From Bacteroidaceae bacterium (GTDB taxonomy: Bacteria > Bacteroidota > Bacteroidia > Bacteroidales > Bacteroidaceae): DNA of 64,000 bases. Location: positions 45,845 through 109,844 of the forward strand of contig JAFXVS010000017.1 in the NCBI GenBank assembly GCA_017534815.1, written 5' to 3'. The translations under genes and the position numbers were made by a program. This document shows positions 57,316 to 64,000 of this stretch, in pieces; position 1 is the stretch's first letter, and each line of letters opens with the position of its first letter. Below the pieces are notes generated by a model, which was not told where the DNA came from, did no database searches, and was given only the letters and a program-made list of their open reading frames with translations.

Positions 57316-57980
57316 CCCTTTCTCACCAGAACTTCATCCACCATACCATACTCCTTGGCCTCTTCGGCTGTCATCCAGTAGTCGCGGTCACTGTCTGCCC
57401 ACACCTTATCGAAGGGCTGGTGACTGTGGTCGCTGATGATGGTGTAGAGTTCCTTCTTCAACTTCTGAATCTCACGAGCCGTGATCTCGATGTCGCTGGC
57501 CTGACCCTGCGCACCACCCATCGGCTGGTGAATCATGATGCGACTGTGAGGCAATGCACTGCGCTTGCCCTCCTTGCCTGCCACCAGAAGCACGGCAGCC
57601 ATCGAGGCAGCCATACCTGTGCAGATGGTCTGCACGTCGCTGTTGATGAACTGCATGGTGTCATAGATGCCCAAACCTGCATACACGCTGCCACCAGGTG
57701 AGTTGATGTAGATGCTGATGTCCTTGGCATTATCGACGCTGTCCAAGTACAACATCTGCGCCTGAAGCACGTTCGCTGTGTAATCATTCACTTCTGTGCC
57801 CAGAAAAATAATTCTGTCCATCATCAAACGTGAGAAAACGTCCAGCTGAGTGACATTCAACTGTCTTTCTTCCAAGATGTAGGGGTTCAAATAACCTGCC
57901 TGAGATTTGATGACATCATCAAGCACCATACTGCTCATTCCCAAATGCTTAGTAGCATATTTCTGAAAGTCTTTTATCAT
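57312..57980 (-). CDS. clpP: ClpP protease subunit
   Basis: 222 residues. Catalytic Ser in CTGMAASMAAV, catalytic His in PHSRIMIHQP, Asp further on. Slightly longer N-terminus than E. coli. Operates with ClpX. Stop codon lies in a heptamer array. Confidence 0.96.
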   Translation of the reverse strand: MIKDFQKYATKHLGMSSMVLDDVIKSQAGYLNPYILEERQLNVTQLDVFSRLMMDRIIFLGTEVNDYTANVLQAQMLYLDSVDNAKDISIYINSPGGSVYAGLGIYDTMQFINSDVQTICTGMAASMAAVLLVAGKEGKRSALPHSRIMIHQPMGGAQGQASDIEITAREIQKLKKELYTIISDHSHQPFDKVWADSDRDYWMTAEEAKEYGMVDEVLVRKG

Positions 57981-58021
57981 AAAAACCGTGTGTTATAATC
58001 GTTTTGAATTGCGAAGTTACG

Positions 58022-58060
58022 AAAAAAGTGGCAAGAACCAAAATTCTCGCCACTTTTTTT
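58022..58060 (-). terminator. Terminator of tig
   Basis: On the minus strand AAAAAAAGTGGC ... GCCACTTTTTT; it precedes clpP, so clpP has its own start (TAACTTCGC near 58012). Confidence 0.8.
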
Positions 58061-58085
58061 ATAAATATTTTTTATCTTGCTTCAA

Positions 58086-59420
58086 TTATTGCTCAAAAGA
58101 CTTGTTGAAATCCTCTGCGCTGACAGTTTTCTCATTCAGCGTCACCTTCTCCTTGAGCGCCACACCCAGTTTCACCTCAATGCAGCGGTCGATGAGGTTA
58201 TCCACCGTCTCGCGCTTCTTCAGCATCTCCTTCACTGAGTTCTCCAAATACTCGTCTGGGATGTTCAGCATACCATACTGAGCGAACTGCATGCGAGTCA
58301 CCTCCTTGGCCATCTCCTTCACATCTTCGTCGTTCACCTCAATCTTGTTCTGCTCAACAAGCTGCTCCTTGATGAGGTGCCAAGTCAACTCCTCGATGCT
58401 CTTGTCGAACTGAGCGTCCACCTTTGCCTGATCGCCCGTGTTGGCAAGAAGAATCTTCTTCAACTTCTCCTCTGGGAACTCCAGCTTGCCCACCTTCTCA
58501 GTCACGTACTTACGTACATCGAGCAAGAACTTGTAGTCGCTGTCCTTCTTGAACTGACCTGCAATCAGCTCCTTCACCTTCGCACGGAACTCGTCCTCTG
58601 TCTTCACCTCACCACCAGGGAACACAGTGTCGAACAACTCCTGATTGAAAGGACCTGGCACGAAGCGGGTGATCTCAGTAATCTGGAAGTTGAACTCGCC
58701 CTTGTGGTTCAGCGCGTCAGCCTTCTCCACTTTCAGGAGAAAAGTCAGCTCAGCCTCGTTATTGTCGTATGCCACAGATGGGTTGAAGGTCACGATGTCG
58801 TTGGTCTTCACACCATCGAAGAGTTTCTTCTGATCATCGTTCTTGAAGTACTTAGGCAACATCACCACATCCTCAGCCGTCACAGGAGCCTCCACATCCA
58901 ACTCTGTGATGACACCCTTAATCATATCGTTGTCCTCGTAAGAATCCACCTTCTCATACTTGCCACCACGCTGGCGGTACATATCCACCTGGTTCTCCAC
59001 CATCTGGTCAGTCACCTCCACGTTGTAATAGTCAACCTTATCCTTCTTCGTCAGCGACACCTCAAACTCAGGTGCGATGGCCAAGTCGAACTTGAAGGTG
59101 AACGACTCACCCTCCTTCAGCACAACCTTGTTGTTATCCTCAGTGGGCAGAGGTTCGCCCAGCATCTGAACCTTATTGTCACGAATATAACCGAAAAGAC
59201 CATCCTGAAGAATCTTGTTCACCTCCTCAGCGAGGATGCTTTCGCCAAACTGCTTCTTGATCAAGCCAACTGGCACCATTCCTGGACGGAAGCCAGGCAT
59301 GTTCATTTTCTTCTTTGCGTCCTTGATAGCCTTCTCATACTTCTCCGTATAGTCGGCAGGTTCCACCACGGCTGTCATCACCGCGTTCACCTTGTCAATG
59401 TTCTCTAATGAAATGTTCAT
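58086..59420 (-). CDS. tig: Trigger factor
   Basis: 444 residues: N-terminal ribosome-binding domain with GFRPGMVPVGLIKKQFG (the GFRxGxxP signature), a middle PPIase-like domain lacking strong catalytic motifs, and a long helical C-domain. Ribosome-associated chaperone; first of tig-clpP-clpX-recQ order typical for Bacteroidetes. -7 element at 59460-59468. Confidence 0.95.
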   Translation of the reverse strand: MNISLENIDKVNAVMTAVVEPADYTEKYEKAIKDAKKKMNMPGFRPGMVPVGLIKKQFGESILAEEVNKILQDGLFGYIRDNKVQMLGEPLPTEDNNKVVLKEGESFTFKFDLAIAPEFEVSLTKKDKVDYYNVEVTDQMVENQVDMYRQRGGKYEKVDSYEDNDMIKGVITELDVEAPVTAEDVVMLPKYFKNDDQKKLFDGVKTNDIVTFNPSVAYDNNEAELTFLLKVEKADALNHKGEFNFQITEITRFVPGPFNQELFDTVFPGGEVKTEDEFRAKVKELIAGQFKKDSDYKFLLDVRKYVTEKVGKLEFPEEKLKKILLANTGDQAKVDAQFDKSIEELTWHLIKEQLVEQNKIEVNDEDVKEMAKEVTRMQFAQYGMLNIPDEYLENSVKEMLKKRETVDNLIDRCIEVKLGVALKEKVTLNEKTVSAEDFNKSFEQ

Positions 59421-59459
59421 ATTTTTACCTTAAATTATTGAGTTTCTTTTAAATCGGGT

Positions 59460-59468
59460 GCAAAGGTA
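59460..59468 (-). promoter_or_regulatory. -7 promoter element for tig
   Basis: TACCTTTGC on the minus strand, about 40 bp upstream of the start codon. Four GTGAATA heptamers (59479-59503) lie just upstream. Confidence 0.75.
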
Positions 59469-59478
59469 CGAAAAAAAA

Positions 59479-59503
59479 GTGAATAGTGAATAGTGAATAG
59501 TGA
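59479..59503. repeat. Heptamer GTGAATA array upstream of tig
   Basis: Three and a half exact copies of GTGAATA immediately upstream of the tig -7 element. Confidence 0.9.
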
Positions 59504-59543
59504 AAAAAATGCCACCACAGCAGAAAGTAGTAACGAAAAGCAC

Positions 59544-59579
59544 AAAAAAGGAGGCCCCCGCTGATTGCAAGAGCCTCCC
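59544..59579 (-). terminator. Terminator of the small-protein gene
   Basis: On the minus strand GGAGGC ... GCCTCC with a T-run after; it ends the operon of the large secreted protein. Confidence 0.75.
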
Positions 59580-59595
59580 TTCAGTTCATATCGGA

Positions 59596-59802
59596 TTAGA
59601 AATCCCAAATACTGCCATTCTCGAAGTCATCAAAGATTTCATCTTCGAGATCAAGTCTTCTGGAACCTGCCTTAATCGTGCCATTTCCAAGGCCACTTGT
59701 GCCACCTTTACTAGTTATGGATTCACAAATGAGGCTTGTGGATACAGTCTTATGCATCTTCATGGTTGGAGCCATATATTTTTTCTTCATAATCTTATTC
59801 AT
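59596..59802 (-). CDS. Small Prevotella-type protein of unknown function
   Basis: 68 residues (MNKIMKKKYMAPTMKMHKTVSTSL..., then GGTSGLGNGTIKAGSRR and an acidic tail). Matches, from memory, a widespread group of short Bacteroidales proteins with a YxxPxM start and a Gly-rich middle; function unknown. Lies 39 bp after the large secreted gene in the same direction. Starts at 59802 or 59790. Confidence 0.6.
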   Translation of the reverse strand: MNKIMKKKYMAPTMKMHKTVSTSLICESITSKGGTSGLGNGTIKAGSRRLDLEDEIFDDFENGSIWDF

Positions 59803-59841
59803 GTTTTTAATTGAACAATCATTTTTGTTAGTCACAGATAT

Positions 59842-62800
59842 TTACTTCATCAGCACCTTCTTACCATTGATGATAGCGATGCCCTTGTAGTCAGGTCCTA
59901 CCACTTGACCAGCCAAGTTGTAGATAAGGCCATCAGCAATCTCTACGTCTTCGATTTCAGCGATACCTGTAGCCTCACCGCCTTCGAATGTAACAGAGAG
60001 AACACGTGAACCAGCAGCTGCTGGAACATTGAAGTATGCACGAGTGCCATCTATCTCAACATTATTTGAATCGACAAGATAAAGATCGCCATTATACAGG
60101 ATGTAGTTGCCAGCATTCTGTGCGATTGGACTTTCTACAGTATAATTACCAATCATAGAGATACCTTCACCGGCATACACAGGATTAGCATTATCAGATG
60201 CCACAAGCGTGCGATTTTCAATCTCAAATTCCTTAGCAAGAGCAGCTGGTATTTTAAGGATGCAAGGTTGATTAGGTGCAATACCAGACCTTTCTGCGAA
60301 GGTTATTTTGGGCACACTTGCATCAAAAGCACTTACCACATAAACCTTAGCACCCTCACCAAAGTTAGCTTCTACTTCATCCTGAGTCATGCTGAATGGC
60401 AGTACAAGGGAATTGTAACCTTTATTAAACGTACGCGTGAGAGTTACAGCACCTGCGCCACTCTGAGTATAATCGTAATTAGCCGCTTCATTAACTACAA
60501 ACGTCTGTGCAGGAACCTTATAGAGCTCTACATAGCCCATACCCATCCAACGATACTGGTTGCCTTCGAGAGCCTTCAAACCGATCTTCACCTCTTTTTC
60601 TTCACTGTTGACAAATGAAATGGAAGCCTCTGCAAGTTTATTAGGTTCGGAAACAATCTTCGAGCCTTGAGTCTCATTTGCATAGAAGTAAACTTGATTA
60701 TTTGTTGCACCTTCAACACCATTTGCATCTGCAAATGCCCAGCACGTCATTTCATAGGTACCTACAGGAAGAGTCACTTTCTGATAAACAGTAAATTCAT
60801 TTGTAGCAACAGCTGTTTCAGTCCAAAATTCAAAGGTCGCGTTTTTAGCACCACTGGTTGCATTTCTATTAACTTTTGGCTCATGCCATGCATCTCCAGA
60901 ATAATCACAGTACCATCCTTCTGGTTTAGAACCATTTGCAAAACCATCAAGATTAGGATTAGTCAGCATAAAGGTGCAGTCAAACTTGGCATTATCACCC
61001 ACAGGATTAGCAGCACCAACGTATGTTGTCATAGCAGCCTTCAAGGCTGAAGTAGCTGACTCAAGGGCTGCAACAGTTGTCGCAGATTCTGCAGCGCCTT
61101 CCTGAGTGGTGATAGCTGTGGTGAATGTGCCATTTGCGGCTTCATCATCATTGTCAACTACTTTAAGAGTATTGGCGGATGCTTTTAATGTATTGAACTC
61201 TGCATATGCAGCAACAAATTGGGGAGCTGTGGTGTTCTGGATAGCGTTAACTGCAGAAATAGCCTCCGTATATGCTGCAGCTGAATTATAACTCTTCTCA
61301 TAACTATCTGCCTCGCCCTTCAACATTGTTTTAACAGCATCACTCAGAGCCATACCATCAATAGCAGTCTTCACACTATTGATAACAGCTGTTAAGTCTG
61401 CAGCGAAGCCGGAAAGGTCATCACCTGCATAATAAAGGCGGAAATTATCGAAAAGAATCCATGCACTAGCACCACTTACCGCATCACGGAAACCGAATTT
61501 AAGTAAGCCACTTTCATCTGCGGCAGCAGCCACTTCATTCTCATAGAATTTTACTTCATCTTCATAGTCCTCATCAAAATATTCACGTGCACCAGCCATG
61601 CTATTTGGCACAAATTTGCTTGTAGCAATTTCTGAATCACCCGTCCAGTCTCCTGGATTATACAGTCGGGTTGCAGAGTATTCTGATACAATATTTTTAA
61701 TTTTCTGTGCCTTTGCATTAACATAAATCTCGGAAGTCACATTCTTTGTCTTGTCCTCAGAATCTCCGTATGCAGAATAAACAGAGCCGATTTCACCAGG
61801 ACGTTGGAAAGCTTGAACTTTCAACTTGAAGCTCTTTCCTACAGGGAGATCTGTCAAGGTTTGAGATATATCAAACTTTGCTTGATAGAATTCTCCACAA
61901 GAATTAGATGTGCTATATGAATGCCATGTGCTATTATTACCATCATAAGCAGCATACTCCTTTATTGTCCACCCATTATCAAGATTGCTATCAAATCCTG
62001 CATTAGTGATGAATGCTGTAATGTCAATGTTTTGGTTATCCTTCAAAGTTACATTGCCCAAAAATGCAAAAGCAGCTTTGCGTACATTGTCTGTTTGTAC
62101 ACCAATAGTAGCGGCAGTAGCTGTAAGCACGGCTTCATCAGCAGTTGCTATTACTCCTTCAAGGGTACTTACAGCAGTACCTGGATCTGTATAAGCACTC
62201 GTCTGAGCCTTTACTCCATTAGCTTTTGACTTCATAGCAAAATAAGCATCGTAATTCGCCTTCGCATTAATAAATGCATTTGTCGCATTTGTAAGCGCCA
62301 TAGTTGCTGATGAATATAAATCCATATCATCTCCTGTGACGTTTCCATAACTGCTAATAGCATCGGTAAGATCTGTGTTTTCTTTACCTATCACATTTAC
62401 ATAAGCGGCATTATCTTTGGCTCCATTGGCTGCTGCAAGAGCACTGGAATATAAAGTTTTAATTTCTGTTAAATCATTGCATGTGTAAATAAGGGACTTT
62501 ATCTGGATAGCATGCCATTCTGTTTGATTAGCCTTGTCTATCTCATAACTGAGTTTAAGATTTCCATTATCACCAACAACAACACCACTCAGCGAGTAGA
62601 TGCCAGGACCATCGGCAGGATAACCAGGACCACGACGAGCATTTATCCATTCTGAAACGGTGGTTGCACCTTCAGCCTTCACATATCCAACATCACCTGC
62701 ATCATTCTGGAGGGTAGCGCCGTTATTATTCCATTCGTTCTGAGAATAAGCATAAACAACAACTTCGTATGTTCCCTTTTTCAGACCTTTAACCGTCTGT

Positions 62801-63676
62801 GATATTACAGTCCCTGCAGCAGAAGTACCATATCGTGCAGCCATTCCAGTACTTCTACCATCATCAGTGGTAACTGAACCTTGTAAACCATCACCAGAAT
62901 CAATCCAATCAGGGTTGGATTCATTCTTCGCTGCTTTTACACCCACCTTATTTGTCACATCCTCAAAATATGTGTTCTTCAAAATCTTCACGTTATCGAC
63001 AAAAAGGTGAGGCATAGCAGCACCACCTCCAGGACCGACATAGCCCATAGAAATTACACCAGCTGTTTCTTCTGTCAATTGGAAGGTTACAGCAATGGTT
63101 GACCACTGACCAATCGCAAAAGTCTTGCTGGGAGCATAATAGGCTGCTCCGCTATTTGGTTTGAAGCCGAAAAGATTTGTCGTTATAAACTTACCACTTC
63201 CATTATTAACTGTAGCATTGTAAACTTTGAATCGCAAGGTATAACTACCTGCAGGCAACGTCACGCTTTGTGTATAACAAATCTTACCGCCCCATACTGC
63301 GCACAGACCTGCAGCATTTCCTGTATTTCCGTTAGGATCAGTAGCAGGAGCAGTATTTCCTGCACCTGCGAGCCAAGGTGTACCACCATAAGCAAAAAGA
63401 GCACCTGCCAATTTAGAATTGGGATAGTCTTCGACCGTTTCACCTTCACTGGCATCAGTCCAACCACTTATAGCCTGAGCACCATAATAAGAGGTTCCAT
63501 TACCAGACATGTCCTTACCATAAGTACAAACATCGTCGTCAATTGGTGTACCTGCAGAGAAGTTCGCATTCGTCAGATACGTACTTGTCACATCCGTTTG
63601 TGCGGAAGAATTACCCCCCCCCACCAAACACTGCAGCGAATAAAGTTACCGCTGCCAAAAGTAGTTTTCGTTTCAT
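59842..63676 (-). CDS. Large secreted multi-domain protein, out of frame at a G9 tract (phase-variable candidate)
   Basis: With an 8-G tract the gene would encode 1277 residues: signal peptide MKRKLLLAAVTLFAAVFG, GGGG-NSSAQ cleavage region, then jelly-roll-like modules, helical repeats rich in Ala/Thr/Asn (about 400-560 and 800-930), and a C-terminal LPF module plus VYNL-type tail like the gene at 826-1593. As sequenced, nine G (63614-63622) put a TAA stop after GGG GGG GGG. The body of the ORF from 63611 down to 59842 is open. Either phase-variation, or a homopolymer sequencing error; surface adhesin or glycan binding is inferred. Confidence 0.7.
63614..63622 (-). repeat. G9 homopolymer at signal-peptide / mature-protein junction
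   Basis: Nine consecutive C on the plus strand (G on the coding strand) directly after the GGT of the signal peptide. 8 or 11 G would join signal peptide and mature protein; 9 gives a stop. Confidence 0.95.
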
Positions 63677-64000
63677 TTAGTTAATAAATTTAGTTAATAA
63701 TTAAAATTAAAATTAAAATATTTGATATTAGTGTATTCAAAAGCATGTTCTTCATCCACACGTATTTCGGGTGTAAAGTTACGAATTATTTTGGAAACCC
63801 AAAAACAATTTATCGAAAAAATGCCGAAAAAGGCATAATTGACGATATTTTCTGCGTTTTTCACAAATTATTTTAAGTTTCAGGAAAGTGTCAACATGTT
63901 CAGGAAAACGACTTGCGTTACAGCGTTACAGTGTTACAGTTAAAAACTACGATACCTAAAAGTCAAAATTAAATCCTATATTTATATATATATATATATA
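63677..64000. other. A/T-rich upstream region of the large secreted gene
   Basis: No gene seen. Contains AATTAAAATTAAAATTAA repeats just upstream of the start, a -7-like TAACTTTAC at 63773-63781 on the minus strand, and a TATATATATATA run at the window end. Confidence 0.6.

Overview
The window is about 64 kb of chromosomal sequence from a Bacteroidales bacterium, most likely a Prevotella-type gut or rumen species. Four observations support this. Most transcription units start behind the Bacteroidetes -7 element (TAnnTTTGC). The tmRNA encodes a GETRYALAA tag. The trp operon has the order B-E-G-D-C-F-A. There is a V-type ATPase operon carrying a DUF2764 gene, a tig-clpP-clpX-recQ cluster, and LruC, DUF4886 and SPOR surface proteins.

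Layout. 1-2.6 kb: 3' end of a class III fructose-bisphosphatase, a secreted protein, and a TerB-like/zinc-ribbon protein. 2.65-9.7 kb: complete tryptophan operon behind a leader peptide with three consecutive Trp codons and a terminator/antiterminator switch. 9.8-14 kb: DUF1573 protein, YidC and a POT peptide transporter. 14-19.4 kb: LruC lipoprotein, nucleoside hydrolase, a GC3-rich secreted protein and a 42-bp repeat array. 19.4-27.1 kb: V-ATPase operon on the minus strand. 27.3-34.3 kb: tRNA-Cys, TilS, DUF4886 protein, altronate dehydratase, NhaC antiporter and small exported proteins. 34.4-41.8 kb (minus): M15 peptidase, hisBCDG, GT2 glycosyltransferase, RecR. 41.9-47 kb: YtxH/holin-like stress cluster, SPOR lipoprotein, alanine symporter, Kef-type antiporter. 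47-48.6 kb: gene-poor tract with a reverse-transcriptase fragment and dense short-period palindromic repeats. 48.6-50.3 kb: AAA+ protein lacking its ATPase core, and tmRNA with a duplicated 3' end/terminator. 50.3-59.4 kb (minus): secreted protein, guaB, recQ, clpX, clpP, tig. 59.6-63.7 kb (minus): a small Prevotella-type protein and a 1.28-kresidue secreted protein whose signal peptide is separated from the mature protein by a G9 tract that puts it out of frame.

Most genes are ordinary housekeeping. The unusual material is in the spaces between genes: heptamer tandem repeats at many junctions (apparently also captured in frame in trpA and tilS), two arrays of one 42-bp family whose palindromic cores differ but stay self-complementary, and a tract of 21-22-bp-spaced motifs that mostly come in threes. 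The G9 tract looks like a phase-variation switch for a large surface protein. The trp leader is a textbook-style ribosome-mediated attenuator that can be read directly from the sequence.
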